Positions 35,232-43,127 of a DNA stretch of 64,000 nucleotides are shown in pieces. A program made the position numbers and the translations under genes. The notes under the pieces were generated by a model. That model saw only the letters and a list, made by a program, of their open reading frames with translations, was not told the DNA's origin and searched no databases. Every line of letters starts with the position of its first letter. The first letter of the stretch is position 1. This DNA comes from an uncultured Myxococcales bacterium. Its GTDB lineage: Bacteria; Myxococcota_A; UBA9042. Location of the stretch: contig CAIMLR010000007.1 in assembly GCA_903842345.1 (NCBI GenBank), forward strand, positions 372,001 to 436,000, in the 5' to 3' direction.

Positions 35232-35815
35232 ATCACCGTTTGCCCGCCGCGCTTACGTTGGTCGCGCTGCTGCTGTGCGCGCCACCACTGCGCGCCGAGG
35301 AGCCCTCTGATCGCCTGACCCGTTTGCACTCGGCGCTTGATGCCGACGAGCGCGCAGTCAAGCTCTGGTGGTTCGGCTGGGCGGGCATCGTCGGCGGTGC
35401 AGCGATTGGCCAGACCGGCCTGTCCGTGCTCACCCACAACGCGGGGTTTCGTTCCGACCTGCAGACCGGCGCGGTGACTTCATGGCTCGGCATGGCCGGT
35501 CTGGCCCTGGTGCCGGTCAAGCCACTGCAGCGCTGGGACTCCCTGCTTGACGCACCGATTGAGCTGCAAATGCGTCAGGCTGAGGCGGAGCTGCGCGATC
35601 GCGCCAAACGGGAGCGGCAGGTCGGTGGTTGGATCGACCACACGGTAAACGCGCTCGTGGGCCTGAGCGCGGGGAGCTACCTGTGGTTCCACGAGGATCG
35701 CCGCGCAACCGCAGTGGTGACGGGTGTCGTGGACATCCTGATGGGTGAATTGCAACTCTGGAGCGTGCCGCATACCGCTGTGCACGCGCTGGCGGCGATT
35801 GACGCCGAGGAGTAG
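35228..35815 (+). CDS. Membrane protein with signal peptide, unknown
   Basis: 195 residues from the ATG at 35228, with GGGAAAGA upstream and a signal peptide (AALTLVALLLCAPPLRAEE) directly after. Three or four hydrophobic segments follow (WWFGWAGIVGGAAIGQTGLSVL, TSWLGMAGLALVPV, VNALVGLSAGSYLWF, VVTGVVDILMGELQLW) separated by a charged helix (MRQAEAELRDRAKRERQ). No family recognised. It overlaps the end of the beta-lactamase relic in another frame. Confidence 0.65.
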   Translation: MNHRLPAALTLVALLLCAPPLRAEEPSDRLTRLHSALDADERAVKLWWFGWAGIVGGAAIGQTGLSVLTHNAGFRSDLQTGAVTSWLGMAGLALVPVKPLQRWDSLLDAPIELQMRQAEAELRDRAKRERQVGGWIDHTVNALVGLSAGSYLWFHEDRRATAVVTGVVDILMGELQLWSVPHTAVHALAAIDAEE

Positions 35816-35949
35816 CGGCGTTGCGAGACGGTGGGGAGGCTCCGGTGGGGAGGGAGCATTCGGTGGCCGAACCGTGCCTCAACCGCTACGCAGCGCCATC
35901 CAGATGCAGCTGCGGGAGCGGCAGTCGTCGCGGGGATTGTCGTCGCGCT

Positions 35950-36582
35950 TCACATGCGCCAACGCAACGCCAGACCGACGGAGATTGGCACTGCGGCCCG
36001 GTATTCGACCCTCGGCGCGGGGTTGATGGCCCAAGGGTCCGGTCGAGCGGGTAGGCGCACGTTGGCGTACACCCCGCGCACCTCGAAGCCCACGGATGCA
36101 TGCGAGCCGATGGGCCAATCGACACCCGTGGCGGCGCCAACTGCTGGCGAAAACTCGGTGCTTGAGGATGCAGGATCCCGTGGCAGCTCGTCGTGAACAG
36201 CCATGACCCCGGCCTCGGCTGCCAGCCAGAGGTCTGCTCCCGGCGGCGTGAGGATGTGCCAGCGTCCCTCTGCCGCTGCGCGCCAGAGCGTGGTCCTGCG
36301 GACGTCCGGCCCGCTTGTTCCGGTCTGCCGCCCCCAGCCTTGGCCGCCGACCACCAACCCGAGGCTGGCGTGCGGCCAGAGGCGCACGCCGGCCTCAACG
36401 AGCGCACCGAGCCCGAGCGAGCCGCCGATGACGTCGCCGCTCATGGAATTGTCCATGCCGTCGCCGACGCCGACATAGGGCACAACACCGACGATGGCCT
36501 GCGGTGTGAACGGCTCCGCCGCCGCCGAGGCGGATACCAGGCAAACCAAGGACATGCAGAGGATGAGATGAATGCTGCGCAT
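35950..36582 (-). CDS. Outer-membrane beta-barrel-like exported protein
   Basis: 210 residues, signal peptide MRSIHLILCMSLVCLVSASAAAEP. The mature part is Gly-rich with alternating hydrophobic residues (VIGGSLGLGALVEAGVRLWP, SLGLVVGGQGWG, HASVGFEVRGVYANVRL) and ends VGLALRWRM, as expected of a small outer-membrane barrel. Function unknown. It converges on the preceding membrane protein gene with a 134-nt gap that shows only a small TCGGTGGCCGA hairpin. Confidence 0.55.
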   Translation of the reverse strand: MRSIHLILCMSLVCLVSASAAAEPFTPQAIVGVVPYVGVGDGMDNSMSGDVIGGSLGLGALVEAGVRLWPHASLGLVVGGQGWGRQTGTSGPDVRRTTLWRAAAEGRWHILTPPGADLWLAAEAGVMAVHDELPRDPASSSTEFSPAVGAATGVDWPIGSHASVGFEVRGVYANVRLPARPDPWAINPAPRVEYRAAVPISVGLALRWRM

Positions 36583-36818
36583 GTTCCCTCAGGTGCTGGC
36601 ATTGGGTGGCATTCGATACCCTCAGCGGGCCAACGTCAAGGCGGCCTCCTCAACGCCACCTGGATGGGAGCTTGCATCGGCGCCGTCGGCCCGATCGACC
36701 TGGAGCGATACGAAACGGGATGGCAGCCCGCTTGCGCGACTCCGAGCGCCTACGGACGCCCCGCTCCTGCCCCCCGGGCCGTTTTGGCCCGCGGCGCGCG
36801 GCATGACCGCTGGATAGC

Positions 36819-36860
36819 TGAAGCCATACCCAGGACTTGAACCGAGGACCGACAAGCGCC
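36819..36860 (-). other. Degenerate tRNA 3'-end fragment (probable old integration scar)
   Basis: On the minus strand the order fits a tRNA 3' half: variable CGGTC, T-arm CTCGG-TTCAAGT-CCTGG with one mismatched pair, acceptor strand GTATGGC, discriminator T and TCA in place of CCA. No matching 5' half is found. It lies in the 563-nt gap 36583-37145, which otherwise shows no gene. Confidence 0.3.
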
Positions 36861-36977
36861 CGTCCAGGGCGCGCGGCGCACCGCGGCGGAAGCATCAAGC
36901 GGACGCTCGCGTCACCCGGCGACGTAGTCAGCGCGGCCTGAACCCGCCAACAATCTCTGCTTTGCTTGGGAATCTTC

Positions 36978-37021
36978 GGAGCCAACACGCGGATTTGAAC
37001 CGCGGACCTACTGATTACGAA
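36978..37021 (-). other. tRNA-Thr(CGT) 3'-half fragment, candidate attachment site
   Basis: The 44 nt read on the minus strand as the last part of tRNA-Thr(CGT): anticodon loop TTCGTAA, 3' anticodon stem TCAGT, variable AGGTC, a perfect T-arm (CGCGG-TTCAAAT-CCGCG), acceptor strand TGTTGGC, discriminator T and CCG instead of CCA. The 5' half (expected to start GCCAACA) is missing: after 37021 the sequence is unrelated. A 3' tRNA fragment is what an element integrating into a tRNA leaves at its far end, and accessory genes start directly after it. The intact tRNA was not found in the window. Confidence 0.6.
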
Positions 37022-37145
37022 GCGTAGGTGAAGCCCAATGATGTCGCGCACTTCTCAAGCATATCAATCACCTAAGCGGCATGACGCGGCTGCTAGCGGC
37101 CGGGACAGGCAAGTGCCGTTGGGGGATGTTGGGGGAGGTCCAAAT

Positions 37146-37400
37146 ATGAACGCGCAAACATCTGCGGCGTTGTTGATAGTCGGGGATACATCCGGTATTA
37201 CTGGCAAGTGCCATGGATTGCTGTCGGGGGACGTCTCTAGAATCCACGGAGACATCACAGGGTTGTGGGGTGACGTGAGCCTGCTGCGCGGTGATGTTTC
37301 GGGTCTGACCGGGTGCGCCACATTCGTTTTTGGATATGCAACAGGAGTGAGAATCAGGATCACGACCGAGATGGGAAATATCGTCGATTTCGGGCATTAA
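37146..37400 (+). CDS. Small heptad-repeat (GDVSGLx) protein, predicted beta-solenoid
   Basis: 84 residues. GGGGGAGG lies 7 nt before the ATG, an unusually strong ribosome site. From residue 13 the protein is a run of seven-residue units: GDTSGIT, then after one longer unit GDVSRIH, GDITGLW, GDVSLLR, GDVSGLT. The DNA of the units differs at many codons while the peptide pattern holds, which suggests selection on the protein. Such short Gly-Asp-hydrophobic repeats would coil as a small beta-solenoid. No known function. It is the first gene after the tRNA fragment and the only plus-strand gene of the island's left part. Confidence 0.6.
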   Translation: MNAQTSAALLIVGDTSGITGKCHGLLSGDVSRIHGDITGLWGDVSLLRGDVSGLTGCATFVFGYATGVRIRITTEMGNIVDFGH

Positions 37401-37581
37401 CCTGTTCCTCCCAGCCAAATCCGCTCAATGAAGCTGCAGACGGTGGGCGGCTGGCGTTGGTGAATTTTCCCGGCTAGAACACGACCTTAGCCTGCGACCA
37501 CCGTCCTTATTTCAGCCGACCGACCAACGTCGACACACAATTCCCCGCCTCGGCCACAGTCTGGCTCAGGCGGGTCATTTT

Positions 37582-40371
37582 TTAAGCTGAAATTCCAAGA
37601 AACCGCACGTCTTCAATTGTGCGCCGCACGGCTTCTCTCCAAATTCGGGTGACTCGATTCTCTCCGAAGCGCTCTTCCACTAACCGAATCCAACCACTCG
37701 TTGCGTAAGTCCAGCCTTCGATGTGCGTTCCAATCTCTTTGCTGAGTGTTGGATTTCTTTTCGCATGCGAACTGAGCGCGGCGACCCAGGAAGGCATCGC
37801 TCTGACGGCGGCGTCGACGCCAGCCGCAACCCCGACGAATCCCCACACAAGTTTGAGACGCGCAACGTCTTGCACCAGACCCAGGCGATCGACCTCAGAG
37901 CGCACCACATGCTCAAGCGACTGTCGTGCGAAAATCGAACGAGCAATAAGCCTGTTATCGTGTTCGTCCGCTTCTTCCGCATCGCGTCCGAGGTCCAAGT
38001 GCAGCTGCTTGTCGATCCGCGAAAGGACGAGGGAGTCGATCTCATCAAACGCAATATACAAATAAGCCGATAAGGTCGACAAATAGTCCAAATACTGAAT
38101 TCCTGCTTCTGAAATAAAGAGCCGTGCATTTCGAAGTTTTTTGACGGCAGCCGGTGAGGAGAAATGATCGCGCGGACCAACCCACAACAGTCGATGCTCC
38201 GCTGCGGTCAACAATTTCAACGCAGATGAGACATCGGCTGAATTGAAGCCGGCTTCCAGAAGCGCGCGCTCAACGTCAGCGACCAACTTTTCTTGATGCT
38301 CTCTGACATATAGGAGTGCGTAAAGAGGGGCGAGGTTCACCTGCTCACCATCAAGCGTGAATACGTTTGCGATGCCGGCGAAGAAACTGAATCGTTCGTC
38401 CCGCTCGCGGCAGCCAAGCAAAGCGCGCGACGCGAGGAATCGGCTACGCTCGTAGCGTTCAAACCCAAATAATTGGGCTACGCCATAAGTAGGCGATCGG
38501 TCAAATCCGCGCTGCACCGTTCTTAGGTCAACGTCAGTTTCGATCCCTTGAACGATTTCGTCGCGGACCCAATCCCGTAGAACACCCAGGATCGATCGCT
38601 CAGGTTCGTCCAGCAGATCCGGTCTTGGCCCCACGGTCGCGATTTTTCGTTCAAATGCAGACACAAAATTCTTCTTCCGGTGAATCAAGGAAATTGACGT
38701 GAGACGCACGTCGTTCTTGAACCTTGCGCATCCCTTAACGAAAATAGTCGACAGCTCCCCCGAAAGTGCTGGTCGAAGCCAGCGCGAAAATTCGGACTCG
38801 CTCAACCGCACGACCGAGCGGAGACCACGGAGTCCATAGATGCGTTCAACGAGCGCTTCGCTTGCTTGAATTGCGAATCGTTCCCCAATTCTCGTTACTG
38901 ATATTGCACTGATAATCCCGTTCAAGTCATGTTCATGATCAATTGACTCCTCAAGCAACCGTTCCATGCCACGAGCGATGCCCACAAGGTGGTAGTATGC
39001 CATCCGCTCATGCAAAACCGTCTTGACCTCCGCAACTGTCGACAAATCAACCACGGAGTCGCTCGAAGGTGGATGGCGATTGGCGGGCCACTGGTGCACC
39101 AGGAGCATGGCGTCACGCAGATTTGTGCCGGCAGCAGCGTCAAGCGTCCTTTGAAGATCATGAGCCGTAAGGTGGTACCACAATTGCGCGAACCGTCGGT
39201 AGCACTCTGCCTTATCTTCGTCTTCGATCAATTCGTAGGCCTGGTACTGTTCTGGTTGCAATAGAAAACGCACCAATCGACAGACCACAATTTCATGGGG
39301 CCAACAGGAAGTAAATTCGGCCCATTTGAAAATAAAGGTTCCCTTCGACCCATCGGCCGCGAGGAGAGGGCTGAGAATTGGTTCCAGACGAGCAAACGTC
39401 GAAAGACGTACGGGAGCGACGAGTTGGAACCCAGAATCCCAGTTTTCCGATTCCAAATTGAAAATCTCAATAAGCGCGCTCTGATATGGCTGCGCGACAA
39501 CATCGAGGTCGTCCAGAATCACTATGAACATCGCTCCTGATCGTCGGTGGGCTTCCCCAATGTGCATGCACATCCGCAAGACCACTGCCAACGCCTTTTC
39601 GCTCGATTTTTCCCGCAGTGCCTGAAACGTGGCATTAACCAGGGTGTTCTTTGTGCCGACGTTCATCCCGGACTGCAAGCCAGCCCGATACATCTCTCGC
39701 GCCAATGTTACGCCATCATTGTGCCCCCCACCGTGCTTTGCAGTCTTGCGGCGCCGCGGGATCAAGTGATTAGTCGCATTCTCGAATAATGTTACCAAAT
39801 TGGCTGCATCTACTTCGGGATTCCCGCTGTTGATCTGATCGAGGAGGCTCGAATAGAGCGCATCGGCCAGCCGACCAAAGAATTTCGCAATCTGTAGTTC
39901 TTTGTGCTTGGTTGGGGCCTTTCCAAACTCCGTACGAAGATTTCTCGCGGAAACGCGAACAGCGGCCGTCGTGATGCCGTAAGCTCCGGGGGGCGTCAAA
40001 TTCGAGTGCGCAACCAAGTGTTCGCAGAGTTGAATGAAAATTGAACTCTTGCCGGATCCGGCGTGACCACGGAGAATCAGAATGCCGCCGCCTTTCGTCG
40101 CAAGCTCTCTGAGGAGTGTCAACTCGTAGGGGCCAAGCTGGTGGGCTTCCTTGATGAATTTTGGAACGCTCACCGATGGTTCGTCAACGTCAGTTCTGCC
40201 CGAACGACTGGTCGTTCGGTGGGGAAAGACAAGTCGCGTTCGGCCTTCACTCGGCGGGATCATGAACCGTCGCATTAGGACCGAACTGCTCGGAACGTAA
40301 TCATCGGTATCCGCCGGCGCGAGACGGAAAACCTCAGCCGCCAGATCCACAAGCACGTTTCTGTTCGCCAC
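37582..40371 (-). CDS. Large P-loop NTPase (KAP/STAND-like), accessory island
   Basis: 929 residues from a GTG at 40371 (AGAGGT 4-5 nt upstream). It has an N-terminal region of 95 residues, a Walker A loop GHAGSGKSS at 102-110 and a Walker B strand MFIVILDDLD near 280-290, followed by a sensor-like VAPVRLS. The rest is helical without recognised motifs. Large P-loop proteins of this shape are common in phage-defence islands. It lies 20 nt after a gene for a two-helix membrane protein; KAP-type NTPases are usually membrane-associated, so the pair may work together. Codon use is clearly less GC-rich than in the dcw region, consistent with transfer. Function not assigned. Confidence 0.7.
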   Translation of the reverse strand: MANRNVLVDLAAEVFRLAPADTDDYVPSSSVLMRRFMIPPSEGRTRLVFPHRTTSRSGRTDVDEPSVSVPKFIKEAHQLGPYELTLLRELATKGGGILILRGHAGSGKSSIFIQLCEHLVAHSNLTPPGAYGITTAAVRVSARNLRTEFGKAPTKHKELQIAKFFGRLADALYSSLLDQINSGNPEVDAANLVTLFENATNHLIPRRRKTAKHGGGHNDGVTLAREMYRAGLQSGMNVGTKNTLVNATFQALREKSSEKALAVVLRMCMHIGEAHRRSGAMFIVILDDLDVVAQPYQSALIEIFNLESENWDSGFQLVAPVRLSTFARLEPILSPLLAADGSKGTFIFKWAEFTSCWPHEIVVCRLVRFLLQPEQYQAYELIEDEDKAECYRRFAQLWYHLTAHDLQRTLDAAAGTNLRDAMLLVHQWPANRHPPSSDSVVDLSTVAEVKTVLHERMAYYHLVGIARGMERLLEESIDHEHDLNGIISAISVTRIGERFAIQASEALVERIYGLRGLRSVVRLSESEFSRWLRPALSGELSTIFVKGCARFKNDVRLTSISLIHRKKNFVSAFERKIATVGPRPDLLDEPERSILGVLRDWVRDEIVQGIETDVDLRTVQRGFDRSPTYGVAQLFGFERYERSRFLASRALLGCRERDERFSFFAGIANVFTLDGEQVNLAPLYALLYVREHQEKLVADVERALLEAGFNSADVSSALKLLTAAEHRLLWVGPRDHFSSPAAVKKLRNARLFISEAGIQYLDYLSTLSAYLYIAFDEIDSLVLSRIDKQLHLDLGRDAEEADEHDNRLIARSIFARQSLEHVVRSEVDRLGLVQDVARLKLVWGFVGVAAGVDAAVRAMPSWVAALSSHAKRNPTLSKEIGTHIEGWTYATSGWIRLVEERFGENRVTRIWREAVRRTIEDVRFLGISA

Positions 40372-40391
40372 GATACCTCTTGAATCAGTTT

Positions 40392-40859
40392 CTAACCGAG
40401 TTTTGCTGCCAGGTCCGCTATCGCGAGTTTCTGGTGCTCATTGAGAGCGTCGGCGGAAACGACGGCGCGTTTATGTTTCGACTCAATTTCAAGCAAAATT
40501 GCACTGATCCCCGAAAGCGCGAGCACGTTGTCTCGCGAGCGCTGAGAGTCCTCGACAAGATAATCGTCCTCTCCGAGCGTACATTGAGCGCGCAACGTGC
40601 GAAGGTTGACTGCGGCCCTCTTCTTGCCTGAGAGCCGGGCCAGCAAATACTGGATTCGTCGAATTCGATATTTGCGAAATAGCGGTGGAAGCGCGAATGT
40701 AACCAGAACGGAGGCGGCGACTTCTTTAAACGTGGCGACCACCGCCAACATGAACGGAACGCTCGCGCGAGTCGAATCCGAAATAGGCAGGTACCACCAG
40801 ACTACAAGGCCAGATGCCCATCCGAGAATCGCTGCGATGCTAATCCTTGCGGCATCCAT
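40392..40859 (-). CDS. Two-helix membrane protein, partner of the P-loop NTPase (predicted)
   Basis: 155 residues. Two N-terminal membrane helices (ISIAAILGWASGLVVWWYLP and VPFMLAVVATFKEVAASVLVTFAL) are followed by a basic, helical cytoplasmic part (RKYRIRRIQYLLARLSGKKR..). No family recognised. The gene ends 20 nt before the NTPase start, so they are probably co-expressed. It may anchor the NTPase or be a membrane effector in a defence context; both are inferences. Confidence 0.6.
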   Translation of the reverse strand: MDAARISIAAILGWASGLVVWWYLPISDSTRASVPFMLAVVATFKEVAASVLVTFALPPLFRKYRIRRIQYLLARLSGKKRAAVNLRTLRAQCTLGEDDYLVEDSQRSRDNVLALSGISAILLEIESKHKRAVVSADALNEHQKLAIADLAAKLG

Positions 40860-40898
40860 CTATTCGGCGCTCCAACACCATCAAAGGGGCTTGAGAGA

Positions 40899-41126
40899 TT
40901 ATTTCGTCGCGACGATGAGTCGCCATCGGACCATTCCCTGATTCGGTGCGTGTTGGTGATGGTTTTGTGGTGGTAACGGGTGCCCAAACGTTGACACCTC
41001 GTTTTCGCCGCAGCCCTCACATCGGTAGATACCACTGTGTGGAGTTGATTCGCCAGGCTTGTGAACCTGATCGAAGGCTTTGTGCGTTGAATGCGCCAAG
41101 AATTCTGAGTTCTTGTAGTTGGCCAT
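40899..41126 (-). CDS. Small zinc-ribbon-like conserved protein
   Basis: 75 residues; GAGGG lies 3-4 nt before the ATG. The sequence SGIYRCEGCGENEVSTFGHPLPPQNHHQH and the ending GMVRWRLIVATK follow a small conserved protein type that I have seen in many proteobacterial accessory regions: a CxxC knuckle, a PPQNHHQH block and a WxLIV tail. The Cys and His residues probably bind one zinc ion. Function unknown. It sits 39 nt upstream of the membrane protein gene; the 227-nt gap 41127-41353 upstream shows no gene. Confidence 0.6.
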   Translation of the reverse strand: MANYKNSEFLAHSTHKAFDQVHKPGESTPHSGIYRCEGCGENEVSTFGHPLPPQNHHQHAPNQGMVRWRLIVATK

Positions 41127-41353
41127 AAACCCTCATCTGCGGTTTTCGAAACTTCCGACGGACCGACAAAGTTGCTTCTGGCGTGGCTTGGGGGATAATC
41201 GTCAAGCTACCAACCGCCGGCGACTGTGTCGATAATGTGCGCGAGTTGGGAGTAGCTGTCAAGGGTGAGATTCGGGTTGCCGGACTCAATCAAGGCTCGG
41301 TTTTCCGCCCCTTCCGCATGTGGTGGCCATTCGAGAGCGACGGACGACGTTTC

Positions 41354-42037
41354 CTACCGATAGAATCTGTGGGATTGTAGACAGACAAGTCCCGGGGACC
41401 CGGCCAATGTGTTTGCGCCGATCTCGCACTCAAATTCCGAGAATGGCTTTTTGCTCCGTGCAACATTACGAAAATTCGAAAACTGTGTAGCAGGGAAGTG
41501 GTCTGCGGCGATCTTTAAGAGTGTCGAGCACAACCCCATGTGAACCGTGGGGATGCGAATTCCGCCGGGAAACGTATCCGGCTCCTCGACGTAAGTGTGT
41601 CGAAATTTGATCTCCTTCAATTGCTCGCAAGTCATATTCGACTTGCCAATTTGGACGTGAAAATACGGGTGCGCATTCAGTGCCGGATTGTCATAGTCAT
41701 AATGCAGCCCCAAGAGTAGGACCGCTTCATTGTCGCGAACACTGAAATATTGAACCTTGACGCTGGATCGGACGACCCGGCGATCCCACGTTATCGTCTC
41801 GGAGCTCGTGAGGACAATGTCCAGTTTCTTCCGCTTCTTCACGGTGCCATACGGGCAGTCTTTGAGGTACAAGAGCGACTCGACGATGCACGGATCCTCG
41901 TCGCTGGCACCTCTGGAAACCAATGCTGGTCCGCTCGCTCGGTGGCTTACCGCCACTCCAGCGAGCGTGCATTCCGCAAAGAACGCGCTCAATAGCTCAT
42001 TGTACACCTTCGCCAAATTATGACTCGGATTCGCCAT
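41354..42037 (-). CDS. Unknown protein ending the methyltransferase-kinase-receiver operon
   Basis: 227 residues, start 1 nt after the receiver gene stop, so it is translated as part of that operon. No signal peptide or membrane helix. Visible features are a basic KKRKKLDIVL segment, VQYFSVRDNEAVLLLGLHYDYD, and RIPTVHMGLCSTLLKIAADHFP near the C-terminus. Acidic and Lys residues in strands (SLLYLKDCP, KLDIVLTS, VRSSVKVQYF) could be the remains of a nuclease-like core, but no catalytic motif is certain. As the last gene of a coupled set it is a good candidate for the effector. Function unknown. Confidence 0.6.
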   Translation of the reverse strand: MANPSHNLAKVYNELLSAFFAECTLAGVAVSHRASGPALVSRGASDEDPCIVESLLYLKDCPYGTVKKRKKLDIVLTSSETITWDRRVVRSSVKVQYFSVRDNEAVLLLGLHYDYDNPALNAHPYFHVQIGKSNMTCEQLKEIKFRHTYVEEPDTFPGGIRIPTVHMGLCSTLLKIAADHFPATQFSNFRNVARSKKPFSEFECEIGANTLAGSPGLVCLQSHRFYR

Positions 42038-42038
42038 G

Positions 42039-43127
42039 CTACACGCTATACCAAGGGCCGAGTTCCTCGATTACCTTCGACGATATCCGGGCCAGATCAG
42101 AACCCGGAGGAAACCAGCTGATATTTCCCTGCGAATGTTGCATCGAGACCGGCTTACGTGTTGCCATACAGTACCACCCGGCGACGCTCTTTGGGTCGAC
42201 GCTGCACATACAGGGAAGGATGTCGTTCCTATCCAGTTGCTGCATGGCATACGAGCGGCCATCCTCGACGTCGGCGGAGGCGATGATCTGGTCAAGCCGG
42301 TCCCGCCACCACAGCGGATCCGAAGTGTCAGCGAAGGGTCCGGCGTACAGCGCAGGCGCGAAAAGGTTCTGTATTGGAGCCTCTCCGAACACAGACTCGT
42401 CGATGTTCAGGTAGCTCGCAGCCGCAACCTTGTTCACAAACAAGCCAGGGAACTGGAGGAGCGAATTGAAGATCCACGTTCCGATTGGGCCGTAGTGCTT
42501 GGGATGAACCTTCGACTGTGGCTGCCCCAAGACGGAGGCTGCGAACCGTTGGTCACCCGAAAGGTAGAGAGAAACACGATGCGTGACGTCCGGGTCCCCA
42601 ACGACCGTTGCGATCGTATCGGAAAGGTCTCGCGGTCGGTCCCCAAGCGGCACCTGCTCCAATTCGCGCAGGCGCGCGCGCACGTCGCTGAAGCCGGCGC
42701 AAAGGCGGTAGGCTTGGCGAGCCATCGCGGGCCAGTTCCCAAATTCAATGAGAAGTGTTCCGGTTCCTGGCGCACCTTCGGTGCGTTGCACCGGATCCGG
42801 CTTGACTCCGCTCCCATAGCTCACGACCGGGATACCTTCTCGCTCGAACACTTTTGCCACGACCGTTTCAGAGAGACCGACAAAGCCTTTGGTCGCAGAC
42901 AAATCCATGTCAGAGATAACCATCAAGATGGTGCCCTGCGCAAGTTCGCTCGCGAGCTCCGCTTTGAGGCGATCCTCGTAGGTCCCAAGTAAGTGTCCTG
43001 GCTCGTGGCGAAACTTTCGTGCATTTGCAAGCGGCGCCAGCTGGGAGATGATTTCCGCGATGAGCGCCTGTCGCGTTCCGTCGGGATCATCCTCAAACAG
43101 GAGTACGGTTGGTAGTGTGTTCGTCAT
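42039..43127 (-). CDS. Receiver-domain (response-regulator-like) protein with unknown C-terminal domain
   Basis: 362 residues from the ATG at 43127, which overlaps the upstream TGA as ATGA. The N-terminal ~130 residues resemble a CheY-type receiver: acidic pocket LLFEDDPDG, a candidate phospho-acceptor Asp in ILMVISDMDLSATKG, and VVSYGSGVK near the conserved Ser/Thr and Lys positions. The C-terminal ~220 residues have no known DNA-binding fold that I can see; they contain WIFNSLLQFPGLFVNKVAAA and a CMCS..WYC segment. It would receive phosphate from, or bind, the kinase-like ATPase encoded immediately upstream. Confidence 0.7.
   Translation of the reverse strand: MTNTLPTVLLFEDDPDGTRQALIAEIISQLAPLANARKFRHEPGHLLGTYEDRLKAELASELAQGTILMVISDMDLSATKGFVGLSETVVAKVFEREGIPVVSYGSGVKPDPVQRTEGAPGTGTLLIEFGNWPAMARQAYRLCAGFSDVRARLRELEQVPLGDRPRDLSDTIATVVGDPDVTHRVSLYLSGDQRFAASVLGQPQSKVHPKHYGPIGTWIFNSLLQFPGLFVNKVAAASYLNIDESVFGEAPIQNLFAPALYAGPFADTSDPLWWRDRLDQIIASADVEDGRSYAMQQLDRNDILPCMCSVDPKSVAGWYCMATRKPVSMQHSQGNISWFPPGSDLARISSKVIEELGPWYSV

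Noticed and set aside
36978-37021. Functional tRNA gene
   Set aside because: Only the 3' half is present; no D-arm or 5' acceptor strand can be formed.
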